Shown one piece after another: positions 1 through 8,850 of a stretch of DNA of 45,628 bases. Numbering within the stretch: position 1 is the stretch's first letter; every line of letters starts with the position of its first letter. Source of the stretch: Neisseriaceae bacterium (GTDB taxonomy: Bacteria; Pseudomonadota; Gammaproteobacteria; Burkholderiales; Chromobacteriaceae); assembly GCA_027489245.1 (NCBI GenBank), contig JAIYAC010000020.1:136451-182078 (forward strand). Reading direction: 5' to 3'. Under the pieces are notes generated by a model. It searched no databases. It was not told the DNA's origin and saw nothing but the letters and a program-made list of their open reading frames with translations. The position numbers were made by a program, and so were the translations under genes.

Positions 1-786
1 TACGCCTTCTTGTGTGGCGACATGGCGCGCGGTTTCAAAGGCGTCGTCGTTGCCCACGCGGATGATTTCGTCGTAGATGCCGGTGTTCAGGATGGGCGGG
101 ACAAAACCGGCGCCAATACCCTGAATCGGGTGCGGGCCTTTGGCACCGCCAGACAGCACCGGCGAGGCATCCGGCTCTACGGCCACAATCTGTACGCCGG
201 GTTTGCGTTCTTTCAGCACCTCGCCCACACCGGTAATGGTGCCGCCGGTGCCTACGCCTGCAACCAGGATATCCACCTGGCCGTCGGTATCGCGCCAGAT
301 TTCCTCGGCGGTGGTGCTACGGTGGATGGCCGGGTTGGCCGGGTTTTCAAACTGCTGCGGCAGAAAGTGGGTGTCGGGGTTGGCGGCCACGATCTCGCGC
401 GCTTTGGCAATGGCACCGCCCATGCCGTCCGGGCCGGGGGTAAGCACCAGCTCGGCGCCATAGGCGCGCAGCAGCTGGCGACGTTCGCGGCTCATGGTTT
501 CCGGCATGGTGATGATCAGCTTGTAACCGCGCGCGGCGCAGACCATGGCCAGGCCGATGCCGGTATTACCCGAGGTGGGCTCGACAATGACCGTGCCGGG
601 GCCGATCTTGCCGTCGCGCTCGGCCGCCTCGATCATCGCCACGGCGATACGGTCTTTCACACTGTGGCCGGGGTTGAAGAACTCCAGCTTGGCCACCACG
701 GTGGCGCCAGCGCCCTCGGTAACGCGGTTCAGGCGCACCAGCGGGGTGTTGCCGATGAGGTCTGTTACAGAAGCGGCGATACGCAT
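1..786 (-). CDS. cysK: Cysteine synthase A (O-acetylserine sulfhydrylase), 3' end cut by window
   Basis: PLP enzyme that makes L-cysteine from O-acetyl-L-serine and sulfide in the cytoplasm. Read on the minus strand, 262 codons are visible before the window edge; the C-terminal part is missing. Residues 11-19 (IGNTPLVRL) are the family start motif, NPGHSVKDR at 38-46 carries the PLP lysine (Lys44), and PTSGNTG is the substrate loop. A glycine-rich GVGTGGT phosphate-binding loop follows. The ATG at 786-784 is preceded by GGGAG at a good distance. CysK rather than CysM is judged from the overall wording of these motifs; that distinction is less certain than the family. No partner gene is coupled to it here. 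Confidence 0.95.
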   Translation of the reverse strand, partial: MRIAASVTDLIGNTPLVRLNRVTEGAGATVVAKLEFFNPGHSVKDRIAVAMIEAAERDGKIGPGTVIVEPTSGNTGIGLAMVCAARGYKLIITMPETMSRERRQLLRAYGAELVLTPGPDGMGGAIAKAREIVAANPDTHFLPQQFENPANPAIHRSTTAEEIWRDTDGQVDILVAGVGTGGTITGVGEVLKERKPGVQIVAVEPDASPVLSGGAKGPHPIQGIGAGFVPPILNTGIYDEIIRVGNDDAFETARHVATQEGV

Positions 787-907
787 TGTCTTGTTCTCCC
801 AATTAAGCTTACGGCACGGCCGTTATGCTGGGCAATTCTATACAGCCCACCACGGCCTGCCTAATATCATTTTTTGCTATGTTTCGAACCGCTGCCTATA
901 ACCGGCG

Positions 908-1441
908 CTAGCTGATACCGGGCATCACGCGGCAACCGGCCTGCCACGCAGCGTCGTCGGATGCCACCAGTACGATGCGCTGCAGGCTGTGCGGTGGTGC
1001 TGCGGCCAACCATTGGTTGATTGCCTGCCACGCTACGTGCATGGCGGCCAGCGCCGGGTAGCTACCACCGCTCACGGCAGGGAAGCCCAGCGTGCCCACG
1101 CCACGCGCAGCGGCCTCGTCCAGACAGTGGCGATAGCACGCCGCCAGCACCTCTGCCTCGCCATCGTCCCCGCCACGCCATACCGGGCCCACAGTATGCA
1201 GGACAAAACGCGCCGGTAACTGAAAGCCAGGTGTGACACGCACCTGCCCTGCCGGGCAAAAGCCCAGTGCCAGGCAGGCCTGCAGCATGCCCGGGCCGGC
1301 AGCACGGTGGATGGCACTATCCACACCACCGCCCGCACCACGCAGGCCAGGGTTGGCCGCATTGACAATGGCGTCTACCTGCAGCCGGGTAATATCGCCG
1401 CGCCACAGCTCGATAGTGACACCGTGTTGCCGGGTGAGCAT
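908..1441 (-). CDS. Macrodomain protein (ADP-ribose / O-acetyl-ADP-ribose hydrolase type)
   Basis: Single macrodomain of about 178 aa, the fold that binds ADP-ribose and in YmdB-type members removes acetyl groups from O-acetyl-ADP-ribose. The diagnostic stretch is VDAIVNAANPGLRGAGG followed by VDSAIHRAAG, then GFPAVSGGSYP, all typical of bacterial macrodomains. Reading could begin further upstream (1522), but that stretch runs through a terminator hairpin; two ATGs at 1447 and 1441 sit directly behind AGGAAAGG, and I prefer the second for spacing. It lies downstream of the ProQ-like gene on the same strand but beyond that gene's terminator, so it is probably transcribed separately or by read-through. 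Substrate is unknown. Confidence 0.85.
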   Translation of the reverse strand: MLTRQHGVTIELWRGDITRLQVDAIVNAANPGLRGAGGGVDSAIHRAAGPGMLQACLALGFCPAGQVRVTPGFQLPARFVLHTVGPVWRGGDDGEAEVLAACYRHCLDEAAARGVGTLGFPAVSGGSYPALAAMHVAWQAINQWLAAAPPHSLQRIVLVASDDAAWQAGCRVMPGIS

Positions 1442-1489
1442 GCGCATCCTTTCCTGGCTGCCATAGCGGCAGCAAATACAAAAACAAAA

Positions 1490-1517
1490 CCCCTCAAGCA
1501 AAGGCTGGAGGGGTTGG
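1490..1517 (-). terminator. Rho-independent terminator after the ProQ-like gene
   Basis: On the minus strand CCCCTC and GAGGGG pair around a loop of about 12 nt and are followed by TTTTGTTTTTG. It sits just past the stop of the ProQ-like gene (1535) and before the macrodomain gene. Confidence 0.8.
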
Positions 1518-1534
1518 GTCAACAGGCGCAGGGT

Positions 1535-1990
1535 TTATTCCGCGGCAGGTTCTGCTGCCGGGGTATCGACCGGGGCAACCGCCTCTGGTGCCGCAGCAGC
1601 GGCTACCGGTGCGGCAGCGTCGGCTTTGGCCGGGCGAGGCTGAGCCATGCGCTCGGCAGCGGCCTTTTCTTCCGGGCTGACTACGCCGACCGGCTTCATG
1701 GCCAGGTCAAAGCGCTTGCCACCACGCGCCAGCGACTTGATATAGCGCTGACGGCGGCAGTGGTTGGCCAGCACGCGGGCCACAAGCTGTGCATCAAACT
1801 GCGGCAGCGCGGCGATCAGCGCCTCGTGGATGCCCAGTGCCAGCGGCAGGAAACGCTTGAACACTTCGTACTTGGCGTAAACGTGAGCGGCAATCATCTC
1901 GGTCTGGCTTTTCTTGCTCAGACTCTGTACTGCCGTCTTCAGTGCGGCACCCAGTGCCGTTTCATTATTGGATTTCATTGCATTCTTCAT
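1535..1990 (-). CDS. proQ: ProQ/FinO-family RNA chaperone
   Basis: Small RNA-binding protein (151 aa) of the ProQ/FinO family, whose members bind structured sRNAs and mRNA 3' ends. The FinO-like domain spans about residues 35-115: PLALGIHEALIAAL, then a basic helix ANHCRRQRYIKSLARGGKR and the closing motif LAMKPVGVVSPEEKAAA. The last 35 residues are an Ala/Pro/Val-rich low-complexity tail. Length and layout resemble the compact Neisseria meningitidis ProQ (NMB1681) rather than the 232-residue E. coli protein with its Tudor-like C-terminus. A possible alternative start is Met5. It has its own terminator and shares no operon with the pilin genes upstream. Confidence 0.88.
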   Translation of the reverse strand: MKNAMKSNNETALGAALKTAVQSLSKKSQTEMIAAHVYAKYEVFKRFLPLALGIHEALIAALPQFDAQLVARVLANHCRRQRYIKSLARGGKRFDLAMKPVGVVSPEEKAAAERMAQPRPAKADAAAPVAAAAAPEAVAPVDTPAAEPAAE

Positions 1991-2133
1991 GGTTCAAGTC
2001 ACTGGGCAAAACACGTTTGCGCGCAGTCCTTTCAAAAACAAGACACTAGGACAGCGACGCCATCCGGCAAAAAGGGGGCTATCTTAATGCAGCTACGGCG
2101 CAGATGCCAGCAACAATACGCCCGGCTGCCGTT

Positions 2134-2565
2134 TTACCAGCAGTTGGCCGCACTATACCCGCTGTACGTGGTGCTGACACCTTTACTGCCCGTACTGCTC
2201 AGCGTGAGGATATTGCACTTGTCGGTATTCTGACCCGCTTTGCTTTGCGGGGTAGCGTTCAGGGTGTAACTGGCAGTGGGGTTGGGCGCCGTAATGCTGA
2301 TGCTGTAAAAGCCGTTTTCGGTGACGCCGCTGCTGCTCAGGCTCATCACCGTACCCAGCGAGGCAATGGTGGTGCTGTACTGGTTATTAACCGAATAGTA
2401 GCGCTCTTGCGCCAGGGCTACCGCCGCCAGTGCGGCCTTGGCTTCGGTACGGTTGGCACGCACCACGTAATCGCGGTACATCGGCATGGCGATGGCCGAC
2501 AAGATGCCGACAATGGCGACCACAATCACCAGCTCGATCAAGGTAAAACCCCGATTTTTGTTCAT
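2134..2565 (-). CDS. pilE: Type IV minor pilin, PilE-like
   Basis: Type IV pilin of 143 aa, last gene of the minor pilin cluster. After a five-residue leader the prepilin peptidase site and hydrophobic helix read [20 protein letters not shown], with the conserved Glu at position +5 of the mature protein. The next part, [17 protein letters not shown], and the following ALAQERYY are typical of Pseudomonas PilE-type minor pilins. Two C-terminal cysteines (DKC and AANCW) could form the disulfide-bounded D-region. The start was set at 2565 because GGAGAAAAA precedes it; an upstream in-frame Met at 2607 has no pilin meaning. A PilE- or ComP-like role in DNA binding cannot be decided from the sequence. 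Confidence 0.88.
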   Translation of the reverse strand: MNKNRGFTLIELVIVVAIVGILSAIAMPMYRDYVVRANRTEAKAALAAVALAQERYYSVNNQYSTTIASLGTVMSLSSSGVTENGFYSISITAPNPTASYTLNATPQSKAGQNTDKCNILTLSSTGSKGVSTTYSGYSAANCW

Positions 2566-2630
2566 TTTTTCTCCATCCGGCGGGGCCAGACCGGCCTGCC
2601 TTTGCATGCTGAGGCCGGCTGGGTAGCCAG

Positions 2631-3044
2631 CTACTCTTCTACCGAAACGACTGCTTCCAGTGCGGTGACCGAGTCATTACGCACACCGGTGCCACTGGCC
2701 ACAATGCGGTAATACACCCGGCCTGCCGATGCAGTACAGTTGTTGACACAGCCTATGGTGTAGCTGGCCGACGCCCCCGCCAGCGATGACACGACACCCC
2801 GCGCTGGCAGGGCGTTTGATGCGGTGATGTTCGCCAGATCATCCACCGTGGTCAGGTAGATTTCACCTTCACGCAGCGCGGCTTCGGCCGCCAGAAACGA
2901 AACGTTCTTTTCGCGCAGGTTGCCCGAGATCTTTTCTTGCACAATCGCGCTTTTGGTCACGGCAAAGCCCAGCAGGCCCAGTACCAGCAGGAACACCATC
3001 ACCACCAGCAGGGAAAAGCCCTGCTGCATTGCTACCCTGCTCAT
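2631..3044 (-). CDS. pilX: Type IV pilus minor pilin PilX
   Basis: 137 aa. The leader and N-terminal helix read [20 protein letters not shown], followed by the family-typical [13 protein letters not shown] and [12 protein letters not shown]. The glutamate normally at mature position 5 is replaced by Val, as is usual for PilX and for the related GspK tip pseudopilins. PilX joins PilV and PilW in the priming complex at the pilus tip. The ATG overlaps the pilW stop by four bases, so the two are translationally coupled. Confidence 0.88.
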   Translation of the reverse strand: MSRVAMQQGFSLLVVMVFLLVLGLLGFAVTKSAIVQEKISGNLREKNVSFLAAEAALREGEIYLTTVDDLANITASNALPARGVVSSLAGASASYTIGCVNNCTASAGRVYYRIVASGTGVRNDSVTALEAVVSVEE

Positions 3045-3760
3045 GGGATATTCCTCAGATAAACCGAAGACCGGAACACCTTCGCAATCGCCCTGTTGGC
3101 CGGGGTGTAGGCATTACCATCACAGTCTGCCGCGATGGTCTGGCTTACCGGGCTGACATTGTTCTCCAGCGACTGTACCAGCAGACAGAATCTGACGGCG
3201 TATACCGCGGAAGCCGGTGCATTTTGTACATACTGGTCAGCAATGCGGTCCAGCGGGTTCACGCTATCCTGCCCGTACTCCAAGCGAAACTGCACCACAC
3301 CAGGCACCACTTCGGTGCCATCGCACGCAAGGCTGGTACCGCTGGTATTGATACGGTGCGTGGTCGTGGTGTTGGCGGCCACACCCCGCCCCTGGCAATC
3401 CACCAGGCTGGTGTCGTCTGCACCGCGGTAACGTACCTGCACCGCGCCAGACGCCCCCAGCAGTACTTGCCCTGCCGCCATGGCCAATGCTGTCCCACTG
3501 GCGTTTTGCTGGACAAACACGGTGTTAAAATCCGTCGTGGCTACCTGCACCGCGCCAATATACCCCGCCTGGCGCAGCTGCTGGGCCAGCCAGGACGTAG
3601 CAAAACGGCCACGTTCCTGAATATCGGCCTGTGCCTGCTGGGTGCGGTAGGTCATCTTGTTGGCCACAAAAAACTGCGCTGCCACCAGAATCAGAAAAAG
3701 CGACAATGCCAGCGACAGCATCAGCTCGATAATGGTCAAACCGGTTTGCTTGTGTCTCAT
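3041..3760 (-). CDS. pilW: Type IV pilus minor pilin PilW
   Basis: 239 aa from the ATG at 3760. The prepilin motif is TGLTIIELMLSLALSLFLIL with Glu+5 retained, followed by NKMTYRTQQAQADIQERGR and a long beta-rich globular part. PilW is the large minor pilin of the Pseudomonas/Xanthomonas-type tip complex. A much longer reading frame extends upstream to 3985, but it runs back into pilV out of frame and has no pilin leader, so I reject that start. It begins five bases after the pilV stop. Confidence 0.88.
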   Translation of the reverse strand: MRHKQTGLTIIELMLSLALSLFLILVAAQFFVANKMTYRTQQAQADIQERGRFATSWLAQQLRQAGYIGAVQVATTDFNTVFVQQNASGTALAMAAGQVLLGASGAVQVRYRGADDTSLVDCQGRGVAANTTTTHRINTSGTSLACDGTEVVPGVVQFRLEYGQDSVNPLDRIADQYVQNAPASAVYAVRFCLLVQSLENNVSPVSQTIAADCDGNAYTPANRAIAKVFRSSVYLRNIP

Positions 3761-3765
3761 GGCAC

Positions 3766-4356
3766 TCACCGGAATGTGTAACTGATGCTGGCAATGGGCG
3801 CTGAGGCACGCGACTCTTGCCATGTGAGCGCGACCTGCAACGAGCAGGGCTGGTTTGCCGCAGCGCCGGATGCCAGCGAGAAATTGCAGTTGGCCGCTGT
3901 AATACCACTGGCCACAGCGCCATTGCGCAGCAAGTTCAGTGCCCAGGTGCCCTGCGGCAGCGTGCCGGATGCGTCGCTGACCCATTGCGTCATCGAGGCG
4001 ACGTCAGCATTCACAATGGTGGTCTGGCTGGCATTGGTCACCTTGGCACACTCTGTCGCCCGGTCGGTCAGCGCAGTATTGGACGCCGCCTGCAGGTAGC
4101 AAGCCACCACAGGTGCCAGGATGTACACGCTATTGTCTTCGTCGTAACGGTAGATGCTGTCCCCGGTATTGGTACGCATGCGTTCCGAAAAAGCCACGGC
4201 AAACTCGCTGGCGGCAGCACGCAGATAAGCCGTGCGCGTGGCTTGCAAGGCATTGGTCTGCAATGCAGAAATAGCCAGCAAGCCAAAGCCGATGATGACC
4301 ACCGACACCAGCAGCTCGACAAAGGCAAAACCGTGCATACGAAGAGGCTTATTCAT
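3766..4356 (-). CDS. pilV: Type IV pilus minor pilin PilV
   Basis: 196 aa. Leader and N-terminal helix read HGFAFVELLVSVVIIGFGLL, with Glu+5, followed by QTNALQATRTAYLRAAASEF, the hallmark of PilV/GspI-like proteins. Four cysteines lie in the globular part. The start codon overlaps the fimT stop by one base, indicating tight coupling. It belongs to the same assembly-priming complex as the other minor pilins of this operon. Confidence 0.88.
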   Translation of the reverse strand: MNKPLRMHGFAFVELLVSVVIIGFGLLAISALQTNALQATRTAYLRAAASEFAVAFSERMRTNTGDSIYRYDEDNSVYILAPVVACYLQAASNTALTDRATECAKVTNASQTTIVNADVASMTQWVSDASGTLPQGTWALNLLRNGAVASGITAANCNFSLASGAAANQPCSLQVALTWQESRASAPIASISYTFR

Positions 4357-4856
4357 TAATTCGTCACCCTGATCGTACCGTAGGGTGCCACCGTAACGCT
4401 GGCAGACACCGTATTATCGCTATTGCTAAAGGTGATGAGCTGGTTGCCTATGCGGAGATTGGTTGCGGTACTTTTCACTTGGCCACTCGGCGCAAAGCGC
4501 AAACCGGCCAGGGCGCTGGAAGCATTGGCACCCGCCTCGGCTTGATGCACTTTCAGCACGGTGCCGCTAGCCCCGCCACCCTGTACAATGGTGATCCAGT
4601 TTTTATTCCAGTCAGAGGCAGCACCACAAGCTGTAGCCGTACTGGAAGACGCTGCACACACGCTGATATCAAAACCGCGCCGTATTGCCTCCGAGCGGGC
4701 ATTGTTGAGATCGGCCGCCAGTGCATAGGCAAACGACTGTACTTTGTTCTGCGCGACAAAGCGCGAATACGCCGGCACGGCATAGGCCATGACGATCGCA
4801 ATGATCGCCACGGTAATGATTAGCTCTACCAGCGTAAAACCCCGTTCCTGCCTCAT
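4356..4856 (-). CDS. fimT: Type IV pilus minor pilin FimT/FimU (GspH-like)
   Basis: 166 aa, first gene of the minor pilin operon. N-terminus MRQERGFTLVELIITVAII is a perfect class III signal with Glu+5; LAADLNNARSEAIRRG is the conserved GspH/FimT stretch, and the C-terminus has the family-typical LRFAPSGQV. FimT proteins are pilus components; in Legionella and Xanthomonas FimT binds DNA during natural transformation (established for those species). That makes this gene relevant to the repeated word described in the findings, although its own DNA binding is not shown. The operon's promoter should lie in 4857-5050. Confidence 0.85.
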   Translation of the reverse strand: MRQERGFTLVELIITVAIIAIVMAYAVPAYSRFVAQNKVQSFAYALAADLNNARSEAIRRGFDISVCAASSSTATACGAASDWNKNWITIVQGGGASGTVLKVHQAEAGANASSALAGLRFAPSGQVKSTATNLRIGNQLITFSNSDNTVSASVTVAPYGTIRVTN

Positions 4857-4982
4857 GGCTGACTTATCCGCCCCTGCACGACACTACCTTCAAAATAGCC
4901 CATCAGACCTCTGACCCGGCGCGCACTTTTACAAAAAAACCTTGCAACAAAAGCAAGCGTACCGCAGCGCACTCTATCGATA

Positions 4983-5003
4983 CAAACATATTTCCCATGT
5001 TTG
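4983..5003. promoter_or_regulatory. Inverted repeat upstream of the minor pilin operon
   Basis: CAAACAT and ATGTTTG form perfect 7-bp arms with a 7-nt gap, about 130 bases upstream of fimT in an AT-rich stretch. It could be an operator or a weak hairpin; no protein can be assigned. Confidence 0.35.
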
Positions 5004-5109
5004 CTTATAGCTGTTAAAAGCCAAGCGCCATTTTAAACCAGCTATGTCTGCTAGCGCACAATGCGGGTTATGGTTTTATCGACACCCCTGCCTTTCCCTT
5101 GAGCCGCCG

Positions 5110-6534
5110 TCAGGGTAGCTGCCGGGCGCTCAGCTCGGCCAGTCGGTGGAGGCCACGCTCGTAGGCGTCGCTCCACGGGTAGCAGCACGATAGCCGCACA
5201 CAGTTGCGGTAGCGCCCGCGTGGCGAGTACAGCGCCCCTGGCACCAGCAGCATTTTTTCGGCATACGCTGCGCGCGACAACGCCAGTGAATCTACCTCGC
5301 CGGGCAGCTCTACCCATAGCAAGCACCCGCCAGAGGGCGAGGTAGCTCGCGTGCCGGCAGGAAAAGCCTGTGCCACCACGTCCTGCAAGCGCGACATCTG
5401 CGCCTGGTAGTGGCGGCGCAAAAAGCGCAGGTGCTGGTCGTAGGCGCCGTCTTGCAGGTAGACACCCAAGGTTTCCTCCAGCAGGCGTGGCTGGGAAAGC
5501 GATGAGGCAAACTTGAGCCGCGTCAGCTCGCGGCGGTAGCGGCCGGGGGCAATCCAGCCCACGCGAAAGCCGGGAGCCAGCGTTTTGTTGAAGCTGCCGC
5601 ACAGCAGCACATAACCATCGGTATCGAACGCTTTCACTGCATCCGGCGTTACCTGGCCATAAAACAGATCCGCATGCGGGCAGTCTTCGATCAGCGGCAC
5701 ACGGTAGCGGTTGGCCAGTGCGGCCAACCTTTGCTTGTTTTCCAGCGGCATGGTGGCGCCCAGCGGGTTGTGTACCGTGGGCATCGCCACAATGGCATTC
5801 AGCCGTTTTTCTTCCAGCAGCAGCTCCAGCGCGTCCAGCGACAGCCCGCTGGTGGGGTGGGTGGGGATTTCGATCACATTCACGCCCAGGCTCTTCAGCA
5901 GAGGCAGGAGCAAAAAGTAGGTCGGTGATTCCAGCCCGATGGTGTCGCCATGCTTGCACACCGTGCGCAGCGCCAGCTGCAGCGCTTCGGTACAGCCATT
6001 GGTGGTGACGATGTCGTCGGCCGCCAGCGCCACGCCCCAGGCCAGCGCGCGCCGCGCCACCTGTTCACGCAGGGCGTGCGAACCGGGCGGGTAGCTGTAA
6101 TCGGTGGCCAGCGTGGGCTGCTCGCGGGTGAGCTTGTGCAGGATGTGCTTCAGGCGCGTGGTGGGGTAAAAGTCACCACCGCGCGGTGAGGCCATGGACA
6201 GGTCCAGATAGCCCGGCTGTTGCTGTGCGGCCAACACCAGCTCGATATTGTCCAGCACCTCGTCGCCGGTAGCCACGGTGCCGCTTTGCCGGCTCATATG
6301 GGGCAAAGGCAAACGTGTTTGCGCCCGTACATAAAAGCCGGACTGCGGCCGCGCCTCGACCAAGCCGCGCTCTTCCAGCAGCCGGTAGGCCGACAAAATG
6401 GTGGCCGGGCTCAGCTGGTACTGGGCGCAGGCCTTGCGTACCGAGGGCATTTTCTCGCCCGGGCGCAGCACGCCGCGCTGCATCAGGGCGGTCCATTCGT
6501 TGACCAGCTGCATATAGCGTAATTCTTGTGCCAT
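5110..6534 (-). CDS. MocR-type GntR regulator with aminotransferase domain
   Basis: 474-aa fusion of an N-terminal GntR winged helix (about residues 1-75; LRPGEKMPSVRKACAQYQLS and SAYRLLEERGLVEARPQSGF) and a fold-type I PLP aminotransferase domain (about 100-470). The PLP lysine is Lys317 in CGSFNKTLAPGF; TNGCTEALQLAL and PHADLFYG are further cofactor contacts. Members of this family (PdxR, GabR, and similar) sense PLP or amine/amino acid ligands and control adjacent genes. It is divergent from a LysE-type exporter, which suggests that exporter is the target and an amino acid the inducer. The ATG at 6534 follows GGTGA. The ligand is unknown. Confidence 0.92.
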   Translation of the reverse strand: MAQELRYMQLVNEWTALMQRGVLRPGEKMPSVRKACAQYQLSPATILSAYRLLEERGLVEARPQSGFYVRAQTRLPLPHMSRQSGTVATGDEVLDNIELVLAAQQQPGYLDLSMASPRGGDFYPTTRLKHILHKLTREQPTLATDYSYPPGSHALREQVARRALAWGVALAADDIVTTNGCTEALQLALRTVCKHGDTIGLESPTYFLLLPLLKSLGVNVIEIPTHPTSGLSLDALELLLEEKRLNAIVAMPTVHNPLGATMPLENKQRLAALANRYRVPLIEDCPHADLFYGQVTPDAVKAFDTDGYVLLCGSFNKTLAPGFRVGWIAPGRYRRELTRLKFASSLSQPRLLEETLGVYLQDGAYDQHLRFLRRHYQAQMSRLQDVVAQAFPAGTRATSPSGGCLLWVELPGEVDSLALSRAAYAEKMLLVPGALYSPRGRYRNCVRLSCCYPWSDAYERGLHRLAELSARQLP

Positions 6535-6570
6535 CGGGTTTCACCAGTACAGTTGCCGCCACCCTTGATA

Positions 6571-6600
6571 GTAACAGTTTTAAAAGCACCAAACTGTTAC
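6571..6600. promoter_or_regulatory. Perfect inverted repeat, probable MocR operator
   Basis: GTAACAGTTT and AAACTGTTAC are perfect 10-bp arms separated by 10 bases, placed between the divergent regulator and exporter genes. A partial third copy (AATCTGTTAT) lies at 6622-6631. The position and symmetry fit the binding site of the adjacent regulator; the assignment is inference. Confidence 0.65.
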
Positions 6601-6689
6601 GGTCTCAAAAGTGATTTTCTGAATCTGTTATTATAAATCGCTTCCGCCTATCATGCAGCGCATCCTTGCTACCTTTGCTGCGCCTGCAC

Positions 6690-7322
6690 ATGAACACTGT
6701 TGCCCTGCTGATTTATCTGTCCGTCATGGCCCTGACCCCGGGGCCGAATAACCTGATTCTGGCCGCCAGCGGGCTGAACCACGGTTTTGGCCGCACCCTG
6801 CCTGCGCTGCTGGGCATTTCTACCGGCATAGCCCTGCAGGCCGCCATCATCATTTTGTTCATGAGCGAGCTGGCGCCACTGCTAAGCGGCTTCAAGCCCG
6901 TTCTCACCCTGGCCGGCTGCGCCTACCTGCTGTACCTGGCGTGGCAAATGCAGCAGGCGGGTGCCCTGGGCAGCCAAGACGACGAGGTGAAACCCATGAG
7001 CTTCATGGGCGGTATCTGGTTCCAGTGGCTGAACCCGAAAACCTGGATGATGAGCCTGAACATGGGCATGGTGTTTTTGCCGCAAGACATGCCCGCCGGC
7101 CAGGCCGCCGTGCTGTTTTTTGCGCTGGTTTTTGTCACCATGATGCCCTGCATCAGCGTCTGGGCCGGTGCCGGCGTGGCACTGCAGCGCCTGCTGAACA
7201 CGCCGCGCCGCATGGCATGGTTCAACAGCGCCATGGCCACCACCCTGGCCGGCACCGCGCTGTGGCTGCTACTGGACAACCTGCCAGCCAGCCGCCTGGC
7301 CGCCCTGCCGTTTAGTGCCTGA
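6690..7322 (+). CDS. LysE/RhtB-family amino acid exporter
   Basis: 210-aa inner membrane protein with about six hydrophobic segments. The N-terminal motif ALTPGPNNLILAASGLNHGF is the LysE/RhtB signature, and WLNPKTWMMSLNMG the second conserved stretch. Family members export amino acids or derivatives (lysine, threonine, homoserine lactone, cysteine-pathway metabolites). The ATG at 6690 is chosen because the signature starts right behind it; no clear Shine-Dalgarno is present. Control by the divergent MocR-type protein is likely. Substrate is unknown. Confidence 0.88.
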   Translation: MNTVALLIYLSVMALTPGPNNLILAASGLNHGFGRTLPALLGISTGIALQAAIIILFMSELAPLLSGFKPVLTLAGCAYLLYLAWQMQQAGALGSQDDEVKPMSFMGGIWFQWLNPKTWMMSLNMGMVFLPQDMPAGQAAVLFFALVFVTMMPCISVWAGAGVALQRLLNTPRRMAWFNSAMATTLAGTALWLLLDNLPASRLAALPFSA

Positions 7323-7380
7323 GCCCGGCCGCCGCGCAATACGGCTACCTGGCACGGGGCGGTTTTATCGCACAGGCGGT

Positions 7381-7410
7381 TTGCCCGCCCTTTCGCTGGC
7401 AACGTACAAT
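7381..7410 (+). promoter_or_regulatory. Candidate sigma-70 promoter of gltX
   Basis: TTGCCC (7381-7386) and TACAAT (7405-7410) with an 18-bp spacer, 30 bases ahead of the gltX start codon. Confidence 0.45.
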
Positions 7411-7440
7411 GGTGCTTTTACGATTTCGCAGGCGTAGACC

Positions 7441-8826
7441 ATGATCCGCACCCGTTTTGCCCCTAGCCCCACCGGTTTCCTGCACATCGGCGGCGTGCGC
7501 ACGGCACTGTTCTCCTGGGCGTTTGCCCGCAAGCAAGGCGGCACTTTTGTGCTGCGCATCGAAGACACCGACCTGGAGCGCTCCACGCCGGAATCGGTCA
7601 AAGCCATCATGGATGGCATGCACTGGGTCGGCCTGGACTACGACGAAGGCCCGTTCTACCAGACCCACCGCTTCGACCGTTACAAAGAAGTGATCCAGCA
7701 GCTGCTGGCCAGCGGCCACGCTTACCACTGCTATTGCAGCAAGGAAGAGCTGGAAACCCTGCGCGCCGAGCAAGAAGCGCGTGGCGAAAAGCCACGCTAC
7801 GACCGCCGCTGGCGCCCGGAGGCAGGCAAAACCCTGCCGCAGCCACCGGCCGACGTGCAGCCCGTGGTGCGCTTCAAAACCCCACTGGATGGCTCGGTAG
7901 CATGGGAAGACGCGGTAAAAGGCCGCATCGAAATCAATAACGAAGAGCTGGACGATCTGATCATCGCCCGCCCGGACGGCAGCCCTACCTATAACTTCTG
8001 CGTGGTGGTAGACGACTGGGACATGAACATCACCCACGTTATCCGCGGTGACGACCATGTGAACAACACCCCGCGCCAGATCAACATCCTGCTGGCACTG
8101 GGCGCCCCGCTGCCGGTATACGGCCACCTGCCGATGATCCTCAACGAGGACGGCCAGAAGATGTCCAAGCGCCGCGACGCGGTAAGCGTGGTGGACTACG
8201 CCGCCAAGGGCATCCTGCCGGAAGCGCTGCTGAACTACCTGGCGCGCCTGGGCTGGGGCCATGGCGACGAAGAGTTCTTCAACATGGAACAGTTCGTCGA
8301 GTGGTTCAGCCTGGAAGCCGTTAGCCCGTCGGCCAGCCGCTTCAACAACGAAAAATTCCTGTGGCTGAACGCCCAGCACATCAAGGCTGCCGACAACCAG
8401 CGCCTGGCCGGCCTGATTGCCGAGCGCCTGGCTGCGGCCAACGTAGACACCAGCCAAGGCCCGGCCCTGGCCGACGTGATTGCCCTGGTAAAAGAGCGCG
8501 TGCAAGACCTGAACGCGCTGGCGCGCGAAGTAGACTATTTCTACAGCAAGCGCACGCCACAAGCAGAAGACGTGGAAAAACACCTGTCCGCCGACAGCCT
8601 GGCGCGCATGCAGCGCTTCGCCGACCGCCTGGCGGCACTGGACAGCTGGACAGCCGAAAGCATCCACGGCCTGTTCAAGCCCTTCTGCGCCGACGAAGGC
8701 ATCAAGATGGGCCAGCTGGGCATGCCGCTGCGTGTACTGGTCTGCGGCACCACCCAGACCCCATCCGTAGACGCGGTACTGGCCCTGATTGGCCAGCAGG
8801 AAGTACTGCGCCGCATCCGCGGCTAA
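7441..8826 (+). CDS. gltX: Glutamyl-tRNA synthetase
   Basis: 461-aa class I aminoacyl-tRNA synthetase that charges tRNA(Glu). The nucleotide-binding HIGH-type motif reads LHIGG at 14-18 after RFAPSPTG, and the KMSKR loop is at 240-244. RIEDTD, RGDDHVNNTPRQ and the C-terminal helical anticodon-binding part are as expected, and length is normal. Residues CYCSKEEL sit in the region that carries the zinc site in some members. It stands alone with its own promoter candidate and a strong terminator. One copy of the repeated word lies in the gene at 8433. Confidence 0.97.
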   Translation: MIRTRFAPSPTGFLHIGGVRTALFSWAFARKQGGTFVLRIEDTDLERSTPESVKAIMDGMHWVGLDYDEGPFYQTHRFDRYKEVIQQLLASGHAYHCYCSKEELETLRAEQEARGEKPRYDRRWRPEAGKTLPQPPADVQPVVRFKTPLDGSVAWEDAVKGRIEINNEELDDLIIARPDGSPTYNFCVVVDDWDMNITHVIRGDDHVNNTPRQINILLALGAPLPVYGHLPMILNEDGQKMSKRRDAVSVVDYAAKGILPEALLNYLARLGWGHGDEEFFNMEQFVEWFSLEAVSPSASRFNNEKFLWLNAQHIKAADNQRLAGLIAERLAAANVDTSQGPALADVIALVKERVQDLNALAREVDYFYSKRTPQAEDVEKHLSADSLARMQRFADRLAALDSWTAESIHGLFKPFCADEGIKMGQLGMPLRVLVCGTTQTPSVDAVLALIGQQEVLRRIRG

Positions 8827-8850
8827 GCACCGCACCCGGCCGACTACGGC

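Noticed and set aside
10..864. Open frame on the plus strand at the left edge
   Set aside because: It mirrors cysK, whose motifs read clearly on the minus strand.
1490..1522. Upstream start for the macrodomain gene at 1522
   Set aside because: It would translate through the ProQ-like gene's terminator, and the better-placed ATGs follow a Shine-Dalgarno at 1448-1455.
7345..8835. 496-codon open frame antisense to gltX
   Set aside because: gltX is certain on the plus strand, and the antisense product has no family features.
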